The notes under the pieces: generated by a model
Databases searched by the model: none
Told to the model about the DNA's origin: nothing
Seen by the model: only the letters and a program-made list of their open reading frames with translations
NCBI RefSeq assembly: GCF_014925385.1
Contig: NZ_JACSDK010000008.1
Span: 186,001-250,000 of the forward strand
DNA length: 64,000 bases
DNA from: Pelagibius marinus
GTDB taxonomy: Bacteria > Pseudomonadota > Alphaproteobacteria > Kiloniellales > Kiloniellaceae
Direction: 5' to 3'
Position numbers and translations under genes: made by a program
Shown: positions 1 to 7,760 of the stretch, one piece after another
Position numbering within the stretch: the first letter of the stretch is position 1
How the letters are laid out: the number at the start of each line of letters is the position of its first letter

Positions 1-587
1 TGAAAACCTACGTCACCGTCGTCGACGAATTTAACCGCGTCATCGGCCGGATCACCATGCTCATGATCTTCGCCATGATGGGCGTGCTGCTGTGGTCCTC
101 CGTCAACAAGGCGCTGACCGGCATCCTCTTCGCCCCTTCGTGGTGGCCGAACGAGATGTCGGAGTTCCTGATGGTCGCCTACTTCCTGCTGGGCGGCGCC
201 TATTCCATGCAGCTCGGCGACCACGTGCGCATGGACCTGCTGTACGGCACCTGGAAGGACAGCACCAAGGCCATGATGGACGTGGTCACCATCTGCTTCC
301 TGATCTTCTACCTCGTCCTGCTGCTCTATGGCGGCATCTCCAGCACCCAGTACGCGCTGCAATACAACGAGGTCAGCCCCTCGCTGTGGCGCCCCAAGAT
401 GGCGCCCATCAAGATCATCATGTGCGTGGGCATCTTCCTCATGCTGCTGCAGGCCACCTCCACCCTGATCAAGGACATCGCCCGCATGAAGGGGGAGCAT
501 TGGGGCCGGCCCGAAACCCCGAGCAGCGACGCCGTGAACCTGAACGGCAACGGCGACGGTAACGGCAAGGGGGAGCAGCGCGCATGA
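1..587 (+). CDS. dctQ: TRAP transporter small permease (DctQ family), start codon cut by window edge
   Basis: Small membrane subunit of a tripartite ATP-independent periplasmic (TRAP) transporter, which with the large permease moves organic acids on an ion gradient. The window opens with TG AAA ACC TAC, so one A just outside would complete an ATG; the frame is open from there (about 195 aa) and an internal ATG at 57 would lose the first helix region. Four hydrophobic segments are visible, with the family-like stretch LLGGAYSMQLGDHVRMDLL. The C-terminus is a polar Asn/Gly-rich tail. It overlaps the next gene by ATGA, so translation is coupled. The periplasmic binding protein (dctP) is not in the window and probably lies upstream. 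Substrate unknown. Confidence 0.88.
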   Translation, partial: KTYVTVVDEFNRVIGRITMLMIFAMMGVLLWSSVNKALTGILFAPSWWPNEMSEFLMVAYFLLGGAYSMQLGDHVRMDLLYGTWKDSTKAMMDVVTICFLIFYLVLLLYGGISSTQYALQYNEVSPSLWRPKMAPIKIIMCVGIFLMLLQATSTLIKDIARMKGEHWGRPETPSSDAVNLNGNGDGNGKGEQRA

Positions 588-1909
588 GCTACGAACTCAT
601 TGCCATCCTGATGTTCGCGTCGATGATGCTGATGCTCTTGACGGGACAGCGGGTCTTCGGCGCCATCGGCTTCGTCGCCGTGGTCGCCGCCCTCGCCCTC
701 TGGGGCACCGGCGGCTCGGAGCTGGCCTTCGCCTCCGCCATGAAGCTGATGAAGTGGTATCCGCTGCTGACGCTGCCGCTGTTCATCTACATGGGCTACA
801 TGCTCTCGGAGTCCGGCATCGCGAGCGACCTCTACCGCATGTTCCACGTCTGGTTCGGCGGTTTGAGAGGTGGCCTGGCGGTCGGCACCATCGGCCTGAT
901 GGTGGCGATCTCCGCCATGAACGGCCTCTCCGTCGCCGGCATGGCGATCGGCGCCTCCATCGCCCTGCCGGAACTGCTGCGCCGCGGCTACGACAAGATC
1001 ATGGTGACCGGCGTGATCCAGGCCGGCTCGTCACTGGGCATCCTGGTGCCGCCCAGCGTGGTGCTGGTGCTCTACGGCATGATCGCGCGCCAGCCGGTGG
1101 GCCAGCTGTGGCTGGCGGGCGTCTTCCCCGGCCTGATGATGGCCGGCCTCTTCATCGTCTACATCGTCATCCGCTGCTGGTTCCAGCCGCAGCTCGGCCC
1201 GGTGCTGCCGAAGGAGGACCGCGACCTGCCCTGGCCCGAGAAGCTGGCGTTGCTGCGCTCCGGCCTGCTGCCGCTGTTCATCTTCTTCTCCATGACCGGC
1301 CTCTTCCTGCTGGGCTACACCAACCTGACCGAAAGCTCCGCGGTCGGCGCCCTGGCCGCCACCCTGGCCGCGATCTACAAGCGCCGGCTGACCGTGAAGG
1401 TGATGGAGGAGACCCTGCGCAAGACGCTGGGCATCACCTGCATGTTCATGTGGATCATCCTCGCCGCGCTCTGCTTCGGCGCCGTCTTCGACGGCCTGGG
1501 CGCGGTGAAGGCCATCGAGGGCTTCTTCATCGACCGCCTGGGCCTGACGCCCTGGGAGATCCTCATCATCATGCAGCTCTCCTACCTGCTGATGGGCACC
1601 TTCCTGGACGACACCGCCATGCTGGTCATCGTGGCGCCGCTCTACATCCCGCTGGTCAAGCTGCTGGGCTTCGACCTCATCTGGTACGGCGTGCTCTACA
1701 CCATCACCTGCCAGATCGCCTACATGACGCCGCCCTTCGGCTACAACCTCTTCCTCATGCGCGCCATGGCGCCCAAGGAGGTGACGCTGACCGACATCTA
1801 CCGCTCGATTATTCCCTTCGTAGCGGTGATGATCTTCGGGCTGATCATCATCATGGCCTTCCCGCAGATCGCCCTCTGGCTGCCGCATATCTACAGGCTG
1901 CAGGGGTAG
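584..1909 (+). CDS. dctM: TRAP transporter large permease (DctM family)
   Basis: Large, multi-helix channel subunit of the TRAP transporter; 441 aa, the usual size for DctM. About a dozen hydrophobic segments run through the protein, and the segments GSSLGILVPPSVVLVLYG (around residue 147) and YMTPPFGYNLFLM near the C-terminus are typical of the family. It starts inside the dctQ stop (ATGA), so the two are one operon. The 440-aa DctM and a separate DctQ mean this is not a fused DctQM. Substrate cannot be read from the permease alone; many alphaproteobacterial relatives take up keto acids or other carboxylates. Confidence 0.93.
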   Translation: MSYELIAILMFASMMLMLLTGQRVFGAIGFVAVVAALALWGTGGSELAFASAMKLMKWYPLLTLPLFIYMGYMLSESGIASDLYRMFHVWFGGLRGGLAVGTIGLMVAISAMNGLSVAGMAIGASIALPELLRRGYDKIMVTGVIQAGSSLGILVPPSVVLVLYGMIARQPVGQLWLAGVFPGLMMAGLFIVYIVIRCWFQPQLGPVLPKEDRDLPWPEKLALLRSGLLPLFIFFSMTGLFLLGYTNLTESSAVGALAATLAAIYKRRLTVKVMEETLRKTLGITCMFMWIILAALCFGAVFDGLGAVKAIEGFFIDRLGLTPWEILIIMQLSYLLMGTFLDDTAMLVIVAPLYIPLVKLLGFDLIWYGVLYTITCQIAYMTPPFGYNLFLMRAMAPKEVTLTDIYRSIIPFVAVMIFGLIIIMAFPQIALWLPHIYRLQG

Positions 1910-2033
1910 GGGCCGCGGACGGATTGTTAAGCCTGCCCTGAAACCTTGCGTTGTCGCCCCTCCCCGGCTCGCCAGCAGGGCGATACCGGGGAGCGGGAGC
2001 CGCTTCCCAATGCCGCCGGCGCAACCCAGCTAC

Positions 2034-2078
2034 CCGGGCCGGCGGCGCTGAGTCCCATTGACCGGCCCCCGGTTTTTT
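2034..2078 (+). terminator. Rho-independent terminator after the TRAP operon
   Basis: A GC stem (2034-2042 with 2062-2072, seven contiguous pairs plus two after a two-base bulge, loop about 19 nt) is followed directly by six T residues at 2073-2078. It lies about 125 bp after dctM and before the alcohol dehydrogenase start. A second hairpin without a T tract (CTCCCCGG 1960-1967 / CCGGGGAG 1986-1993) precedes it. The rest of 1910-2154 holds no gene I can support. Confidence 0.62.
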
Positions 2079-2154
2079 GCCTCACTGCGGCCTTCGTTTT
2101 TCCTTTCCCGGCCTCCGGTTCAGGCGGCCGATCACCTACCGAGGTCTACCGCCC

Positions 2155-3345
2155 ATGCCGTCCGACACCGCTCTCGACAATCCCCAGAACCTGAAGGGCA
2201 ACTGGAACTATCCGACCCAGATGATCTTCGGCCCCGGCCGCATCAAGAACCTGGGCCAGGCCTGCAAGACCCTCGGCATGACGCGGCCCCTGCTGGTCAC
2301 CGACCCGGGTCTGGCCGGCCTGCCCATGGTGAAGGAGGCCATCGCCGCCAACGAGGCCGAGGGCCTGCCCACCGGCCTGTTCGACGCGGTGAAGCCCAAC
2401 CCGGTGGGCCACAACGTCGAGGAAGGCGTGAAGGCCTACAAGGACGGCGGCCACGACGGCGTCATCGCCTTCGGCGGCGGCTCCGGCCTGGACTGCGCCA
2501 AGGCGGTCGCCCTGATGGTCGGCCAGAGCCGCCCGCTGTGGGACTTCGAGGACAAGGGCGACAACTGGAAGCGCGTCGACCCTGACGGCGTCGCCCCCAT
2601 CGTCGCCGTGCCGACCACCGCCGGCACCGGCTCGGAGGTCGGCCGCGCCTCGGTCATCGTCGACGAGGCGAGCCACACCAAGAAGATCATCTTCCACCCG
2701 AAGATGCTGCCGAGCACCGTGATCTCAGATCCCGAACTGACCGTCGGCCTGCCGCCGAACATCACCGCGGCCACCGGCATGGACGCCCTGGCCCACTGCA
2801 TCGAGGCCTACTGCGCGCCGGGCTACCACCCGATGGCCGAGGGCATCGCCGTGGAGGGCATCCGCCTGGTGAAGGAATGGCTGCCGGCGGCGGTGCACGA
2901 CGGCAAGAACCTGGCCGCCCGCGCCCACATGCTGGCCGCCGCCTCCATGGGCGCCACCGCCTTCCAGAAGGGCCTGGGCGCCATCCACTCCCTGAGCCAC
3001 CCGGTGGGCGCGCTCTACGACACCCATCACGGCCTGACCAACGCCGTCTTCATGCCTTACGTGCTGGCCTTCAACCGCCCGGCCATCGAGGACAAGATGG
3101 GCCGCCTGGCCGCCTTCCTGGGCCTCGAGAACGCCTCCTTCACCGGCTTCCAGGACTGGGTGCTGGCGCTGCGCGCGGAGCTGAAGATTCCGGAGAAGCT
3201 GGACGGCCTGGGCGTCGGCGACGAGCGCATCGACGAGATCGCCGAGGCCGCCGCCGAGGACCCCACGGCGCCGACCAACCCCGTTCCGGCGGGCGCGGCG
3301 GAGATGCGCCGGATGTTCGAGATGGCCCTGGAGGGGCGGCTCTGA
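2155..3345 (+). CDS. Iron-containing (group III) alcohol dehydrogenase
   Basis: NAD(P)-dependent oxidoreductase that interconverts an alcohol and an aldehyde using a metal centre, cytoplasmic; 396 aa, standard length. The dinucleotide motif GGGSGLDCAKA lies near residue 107, and the metal-binding region is visible as DALAHCIEAY (about 210) and HSLSHPVGALYDTHHGLTNAV-like histidines around 279-300. The start chosen is ATG 2155, ten bases after GAGGT; an upstream in-frame ATG at 2077 would add 26 residues that look unlike the family and include the terminator region. It stands alone between the TRAP operon and the amino-acid dehydrogenase. The true alcohol substrate is unknown. Confidence 0.93.
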   Translation: MPSDTALDNPQNLKGNWNYPTQMIFGPGRIKNLGQACKTLGMTRPLLVTDPGLAGLPMVKEAIAANEAEGLPTGLFDAVKPNPVGHNVEEGVKAYKDGGHDGVIAFGGGSGLDCAKAVALMVGQSRPLWDFEDKGDNWKRVDPDGVAPIVAVPTTAGTGSEVGRASVIVDEASHTKKIIFHPKMLPSTVISDPELTVGLPPNITAATGMDALAHCIEAYCAPGYHPMAEGIAVEGIRLVKEWLPAAVHDGKNLAARAHMLAAASMGATAFQKGLGAIHSLSHPVGALYDTHHGLTNAVFMPYVLAFNRPAIEDKMGRLAAFLGLENASFTGFQDWVLALRAELKIPEKLDGLGVGDERIDEIAEAAAEDPTAPTNPVPAGAAEMRRMFEMALEGRL

Positions 3346-3434
3346 GATCCCTTTCGGCACCGCCGATCCCGATTCCGCAGAGCACAAAAAATCTGACGCT
3401 TTTGCGCCGGTAATAATCTTACTTCAGACGACGA

Positions 3435-3476
3435 GAGGGCGCCTGTTCCGATATGGAGCAGGCGCTCTTCGTTTAT
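3435..3476 (+). terminator. Probable terminator hairpin after the alcohol dehydrogenase
   Basis: Inverted repeat GGGCGCCTG (3437-3445) / CAGGCGCTC (3459-3467), about ten pairs with one G-U and a loop near 13 nt, followed by a short T-rich run (GTTTATT). It lies 90 bp after the alcohol dehydrogenase stop. The surrounding 3346-3633 stretch is AT-richer than its neighbours and holds no gene. Confidence 0.42.
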
Positions 3477-3633
3477 TGATCCGTCTATTTTATCAAGAGT
3501 GTCAGCTTCTTATTGAATACTTAAGCATAAGCGCCAAGGCTTATAGGCAACGAAGAACTTGCTGCGACCGCAAAGCACCGGAACAAGCATCGGGGCAAGC
3601 ATCGGGAACGGGGCACAACATGAAGAGGTTCTC

Positions 3634-4692
3634 ATGTCTGTTTTCGAGCATTACGAGTTCGACGCCCATGAGCAGGTGGTCTTCTGCCACGACCCCGCCA
3701 GCGGCCTGAAAGCCATTATCGCCATTCACAACACCAACCGCGGCCCCGCGCTGGGCGGCTGCCGGATGTGGCCCTACGCCAGCGACGAGGACGCGCTGAC
3801 CGACGCGCTGCGCCTGTCGCGCGGCATGACCTACAAGTCGGCCCTGGCCGGCCTCGACTACGGCGGCGGCAAGTCGGTCATCATCGGCGATCCCCGCGCC
3901 GACAAGTCGGAGGCCCTGTTCCGCGCCATGGGCCGCTTCGTCGACACGCTCGGCGGGCGCTACAGCGTCGCCGAGGACGTCGGCATCTCCGTGCCCGACG
4001 TGGAGATCATGGCCGAGGAAACCCGTCACGTCGCCGGCATTGCCGCCGGCGGCGTCGGCGACCCCTCGCCCGCCACCGCCTACGGCGTCTTTATGGGCAT
4101 CAAGGCCGCGGCCAGGCATCGCCTGGGCGTCGACAGCCTGAGCGGCCTGCGCATCGCCGTGCAGGGCGTCGGCCACGTCGGCTACTATCTCTGCCGCCAT
4201 CTGGCCGCCGAAGGCGCCGAGTTGCTGGTCGCCGACATCGCGCAGGACTCCCTGGACCGGGTGGTGCGGGAGTTCGGCGCCCAGGTGGTGGCGCCCGAGG
4301 CCATCGCCACGGCGGCGGTCGACATCTACGCGCCCTGCGCCCTGGGCGCGACCATCAACGACGAGACCCTGCCGCAACTGCAGGCCAAGATCGTCGCCGG
4401 CTCGGCCAACAACCAGCTGGCCGAGGCCCGCCACGGCGAGGCGCTGCGCCGGCGCGGCATCCTCTATGCCCCCGACTACGTGATCAACGCCGGCGGCGTC
4501 ATCGTCATCAGCCACGAGGGTCCCGACTACAACGAGGCCAAGGCCTTCGCCCACGTGGCGCAGATCCACGACACCCTGCTGGAGATCTTCCGCCGTGCCG
4601 ACGCCCAGAAGGTCGCGACCTCTGAGGCCGCCGACCGCCTGGCCGAGGAGCGCTTCCGCGGTGCCGCGGCAAAGGCGACCAAAGCGGCTTAA
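3634..4692 (+). CDS. Leu/Phe/Val-type amino-acid dehydrogenase
   Basis: Oxidative deamination of a branched-chain or aromatic amino acid to its 2-oxo acid with NAD reduction, in the cytoplasm; 352 aa, close to leucine dehydrogenase (about 364). Catalytic-site motif [12 protein letters not shown] lies at 76-87 with Lys about 80, [11 protein letters not shown] follows at about 150, the Rossmann glycine motif is [11 protein letters not shown] near 180, and the substrate motif is [16 protein letters not shown] 3634 follows GAAGAGG by 5-6 bases; an in-frame ATG at 3559 adds 25 unlike residues and lacks a good ribosome site. Whether leucine, valine or phenylalanine is preferred cannot be told by eye. 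Confidence 0.9.
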   Translation: MSVFEHYEFDAHEQVVFCHDPASGLKAIIAIHNTNRGPALGGCRMWPYASDEDALTDALRLSRGMTYKSALAGLDYGGGKSVIIGDPRADKSEALFRAMGRFVDTLGGRYSVAEDVGISVPDVEIMAEETRHVAGIAAGGVGDPSPATAYGVFMGIKAAARHRLGVDSLSGLRIAVQGVGHVGYYLCRHLAAEGAELLVADIAQDSLDRVVREFGAQVVAPEAIATAAVDIYAPCALGATINDETLPQLQAKIVAGSANNQLAEARHGEALRRRGILYAPDYVINAGGVIVISHEGPDYNEAKAFAHVAQIHDTLLEIFRRADAQKVATSEAADRLAEERFRGAAAKATKAA

Positions 4693-4843
4693 GACCGGCC
4701 GAAAGAACACCCCCTCACCTGACCCTTCTCTGGTTGCCAGAAGAGCATGCTATATGTTCGGTTCGCTTCGTGCCCTACATTCTCGCATGTAAAGAGCGGT
4801 GCAGCGGTCTAGGATCCGACTCGATTGGCTATCGGGGGGTAAT

Positions 4844-5284
4844 ATGAGAATGCGCCGCGCAAGCGCAAAAATCTTTGTCATTCTGGCACTGATGATACAG
4901 GTGGTAGTGGGAACTACTGCGGCAGTGCATGCGACTGCAGTCGTGTCTGACCCTGATCGTGTTGTCGAAGTTACAATCGCTGAGAACACCCGCGAGACGT
5001 TCCTGCGAGAAATCGAGATTTTCGCCGACGCGCTTGCCTTCTCCGTCAATTTCTCTCCAGCGCCATCGGACCCAGATCAGCCCTTTCCTCTCTTGTGGCG
5101 CAATGACTGCATTATTTACGTACAACCGATGCCGTACGATGGTGCTCACCGTTTGATGTATCGTGTTTCATTCTACTCGAGGGGCTTCGAACCCGTGTCG
5201 CAGAGGGCCCTGGATCAATTAGTCCAGGAACTTGGTAGCGCAGTCGGAAAGGTAGAAAGAGCAGTGTTTGATATCTCAAGATAG
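4844..5284 (+). CDS. Hypothetical secreted protein
   Basis: Unrecognised 146-aa protein. It begins with a basic stretch (MRMRRASAK) and a hydrophobic run ending at TAAVHA, a good Sec signal peptide, so the mature part is likely periplasmic. The rest is mixed alpha/beta with DALAFSVNFSPAPSDPDQPFP and one cysteine (NDCIIYV). ATG 4844 is preceded by GGGGGG at 4834-4839; an upstream ATG at 4799 would put a charged segment before the signal. The DNA is less GC-rich than neighbouring genes, which may mean transfer. No partner gene is adjacent. Confidence 0.6.
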   Translation: MRMRRASAKIFVILALMIQVVVGTTAAVHATAVVSDPDRVVEVTIAENTRETFLREIEIFADALAFSVNFSPAPSDPDQPFPLLWRNDCIIYVQPMPYDGAHRLMYRVSFYSRGFEPVSQRALDQLVQELGSAVGKVERAVFDISR

Positions 5285-5339
5285 GCCTAAAGATCGGAAT
5301 GCCGTCTTTAGGTTTCGCCATGAAACTGCGCGCGCCGGA

Positions 5340-5885
5340 CTACCAGGACCTCACGTAAAGAAACCCGTCCTCGGTTTCCGATTCTTCATAGCCCATCACT
5401 TGAATGCGCTTGTCTTTGTCGGCGCGCCGGAGAAAACCGTCGAGGAGTTCGGCTTGACCGAACAAAGAGCCGGCTTCCACGAATAACGCCTCCGCGGAGC
5501 CTGCGACCTTGATAGCGGCGTCGTGCAGCAGGCTGAGAACGAGAAGAACCTCTCTGTCATCCTCACTGCGCGCGGCAATCAGCAGGGCCGCCAGTCCGGT
5601 TTTCAGAGGACCAGGGTCGTGCTTCCTAACCGCGAGCGAGGCCATCCTTTCCGCGAAGAGCTTCAGCCCGCGGGCATGATCGCCCGCTATGCCTTCGGCA
5701 ACGAGGGCGCGGTCGGCGTCATCACAGGACGGGAGACGGGCAAGAGCTTCGCCGATCGCAGTGTCTAGGTCGGACGGGATGGATTGCCTGGAATAGGCCG
5801 AGCCCGCTGCCCGCTCCAGCAAAGCCGACAACGCGGCAAGCATACCTTCGGCAGACGTCAATGCCTTGTCCCCCTCCGAGGCCAT
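5340..5885 (-). CDS. Hypothetical helical cytoplasmic protein
   Basis: 181-aa protein with no signal peptide or membrane segment. It is rich in Ala, Leu, Asp and Glu and looks all-helical (LAALSALLERAAG, LAALLIAARSEDDREVLLVLSLLHDAAIKV). I do not recognise the family. It reads away from the TetR gene, sharing the 5886-6081 intergenic region. The ribosome site before ATG 5885 is weak, so a start at the internal Met 15 is possible. GC content and codon use look like the main chromosome. Confidence 0.6.
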   Translation of the reverse strand: MASEGDKALTSAEGMLAALSALLERAAGSAYSRQSIPSDLDTAIGEALARLPSCDDADRALVAEGIAGDHARGLKLFAERMASLAVRKHDPGPLKTGLAALLIAARSEDDREVLLVLSLLHDAAIKVAGSAEALFVEAGSLFGQAELLDGFLRRADKDKRIQVMGYEESETEDGFLYVRSW

Positions 5886-6028
5886 GCGAACGAAACCAGG
5901 GCCGCCTTGCCCGGCACAGCCCGCACTATAGCAGGCTGAATCCTCTCCCCCGGCCCATCGGCGCCCCTTGTGTCACGCCTTCCGGGCCTGACGTCCCCGG
6001 GCGGAAGGGGCTTCCGGAAGTTTCTTGA

Positions 6029-6072
6029 CATTCATTGAGGAATATTTCATTGAATATATCCTCAACTGAATG
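6029..6072. promoter_or_regulatory. Operator palindrome, probably for the adjacent TetR regulator
   Basis: Imperfect inverted repeat: left arm CATTCATTGAGGA (6029-6041) and right arm TCCTCAACTGAATG (6059-6072), matching except for one inserted base, with an AT-rich centre. A TTGACA hexamer at 6025-6030 touches the left arm and could be a -35 box. The element sits just before the TetR start and between divergent genes, as expected for TetR autoregulation. Function is inferred. Confidence 0.55.
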
Positions 6073-6081
6073 AGGCGCCCC

Positions 6082-6690
6082 ATGGCCCGCCGGAAATACA
6101 GGATGGACAAGCGCGCCGGCGCCGCGGAAGAGACGCGGCGCCGCATCGTCGAAGCCTGTTTCGATCTGCACTGCCAAAAGGGCATCGCCGACACCACCAT
6201 GACGGAAATCGCCGGGCAGGCGGGGGTCAGCGTCGGGACGGTTTATCACCACTTTCCGCGCTACGAGGACGCCATCACCGCCTGCGGCGCCCATGCCGCC
6301 GCCAAGGTGCCCCCGCCCGGCCCCGGCGTCTTCGACGGGCTCGATAGTCTGGAAGACCGGCTCAAGGCACTGGCCGCCGCCGTCTTCGGTTATTTCGGGC
6401 GGCTGAAGGTCTTCGACCTGATCCGCGCCGACCGCCACCGCTACGAGGTGGTGCAGGGCTTCGTCGATCAGGAGGCGGCCGGCCGCCTGGCCCTGGCGCG
6501 CGCTGCCCTCGCTCCCTTCGGCGCCGGCGACCGCGACATCCACCTGACCGCCGCCCTGCTCGACGTCTCCGTTCACGATGAACTGTGCCGCGCCGGCTTC
6601 ACCACGGCCGAGGCCGCCCAAGACGTTGCCGCCACCCTATACGCCCGCTTGAAGGAAAGGCTTGCCGCCGCGCCGCGGCGCCGCCCCTGA
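6082..6690 (+). CDS. TetR/AcrR family transcriptional regulator
   Basis: 202-aa DNA-binding repressor. The N-terminal helix-turn-helix is clear: RRRIVEACFDLHCQKGIADTTMTEIAGQAGVSVGTVYHHFPRYEDAI-like region at about 18-65, containing the usual TVYHHF. The C-terminal ligand domain is divergent, so the inducer is unknown. ATG 6082 follows TGAGG by six bases; ATG 6070 is also in frame but lies inside the operator palindrome. The MBL-fold gene starts 26 bp after the stop, so the two are likely co-transcribed and the regulator may control that enzyme. Confidence 0.88.
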   Translation: MARRKYRMDKRAGAAEETRRRIVEACFDLHCQKGIADTTMTEIAGQAGVSVGTVYHHFPRYEDAITACGAHAAAKVPPPGPGVFDGLDSLEDRLKALAAAVFGYFGRLKVFDLIRADRHRYEVVQGFVDQEAAGRLALARAALAPFGAGDRDIHLTAALLDVSVHDELCRAGFTTAEAAQDVAATLYARLKERLAAAPRRRP

Positions 6691-6716
6691 GAGCCCATCA
6701 GAGGAACCACAGCGAC

Positions 6717-7439
6717 ATGGAAACCAGGATCGACGAAATCGCCGAGGGCATCTTTCGCCTCTCCACCTACGTGCCGGAGGTGGCGCCGCCCGCCGGCTTC
6801 ACCTTCTGCCAGTTTCTGATCAAGGCTGAGCAGCCCTTCCTGTTCCACTGCGGGCCGCGGGGAATGTTCCCTGCCGTCAGCAAAGCGCTCGCTGGCATCA
6901 TCCCCGTGGACAGTTTGCGCTGGATCAGCTTCGGCCATGTCGAGGCCGACGAGTGCGGGGCGATGAACGATTGGCTCGCCGCCGCGCCCCGGGCGCAGGT
7001 GGTGCACGGCATGACCGGCTGCATGGTCTCCCTCAACGATCTTGCCGACCGCGCGCCGCGCGCGCTCTCGAACGGCGAGGTTCTGGACCTGGGCGGCAAG
7101 CGCATGCGCTACATCGACACGCCGCATGTTCCGCACGGCTGGGACGCCGGCCTGTTCTACGAAGAGACGACGGGAACCCTGTTCTGCGGCGATCTCTTCA
7201 CCCACGTCGGGGCCGGGCCCGCCGTTACCGAAGACGACATCCTGGAACCGGCAAGGGCGGCCGAGGAGATGTTCCACGCCACGAGCCTCACCGCCGTCAC
7301 CGCACCGACGATCCGTGAGCTGGCGAAGCTGCAGCCGCGCACCCTCGCCCTGATGCACGGCGCCTCCTTCCGAGGCGACGGCCAGGCGATGCTGAACGGC
7401 CTGGCGGACTTTTATGCGGAGAAGCTGCGCGCCGCCTAG
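6717..7439 (+). CDS. MBL-fold oxygen-binding di-iron protein (flavodiiron-like, ODP type)
   Basis: 240-aa metallo-beta-lactamase-fold protein. The motif FGHVEADECGAMN (about 75-87) has the H-x-E-x-D arrangement of oxygen-binding di-iron proteins rather than the HxHxDH of hydrolases; later ligands are in DTPHVPHGWDAG, FCGDLFTH and LMHGAS. There is no flavodoxin domain, so electrons must come from a separate partner. ATG 6717 follows GAGGAA. It is in an operon with the TetR regulator. A role in O2, NO or peroxide handling is inferred from the fold; the true reaction is not known. Confidence 0.8.
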   Translation: METRIDEIAEGIFRLSTYVPEVAPPAGFTFCQFLIKAEQPFLFHCGPRGMFPAVSKALAGIIPVDSLRWISFGHVEADECGAMNDWLAAAPRAQVVHGMTGCMVSLNDLADRAPRALSNGEVLDLGGKRMRYIDTPHVPHGWDAGLFYEETTGTLFCGDLFTHVGAGPAVTEDDILEPARAAEEMFHATSLTAVTAPTIRELAKLQPRTLALMHGASFRGDGQAMLNGLADFYAEKLRAA

Positions 7440-7760
7440 CGGGCGAAGCCTCGAAGGCCGATAACCCGAAGAGTTGCGGGGCGGTCCCGCGTACATCAGC
7501 GCCCGTCCCCTCTCTTCCCCGCCCCCTGCGAAGTCAGTTCCAACAGCTCCACGACGAATCCCCAAGGTGAATTGCCCGGGGCGACAATGCGCGCGCCGCG
7601 TGCTACCCTCAAACCACGAATATCCGGGCAAACATACAATTGTAGTGCTTCACCGCCCTCTGGGGCTGCGTCGGGGCACCTTGGAAAGGGTACGGCACGA
7701 CATCGGGTCGGCCGCGCCTAGAACGAAGCAGGTAGCTCAGAACGCAAGGGGGATTGCGTT
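7440..7760. other. Intergenic stretch, no supported gene
   Basis: 321 bp between the MBL-fold gene and the RTX gene. An open frame runs through it but has no ribosome site, has Pro/Arg-rich shadow composition and overlaps the RTX gene. I see no convincing terminator. The only clear signal is AAGGGGG at 7746-7752, the ribosome site of the RTX gene. Confidence 0.5.
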
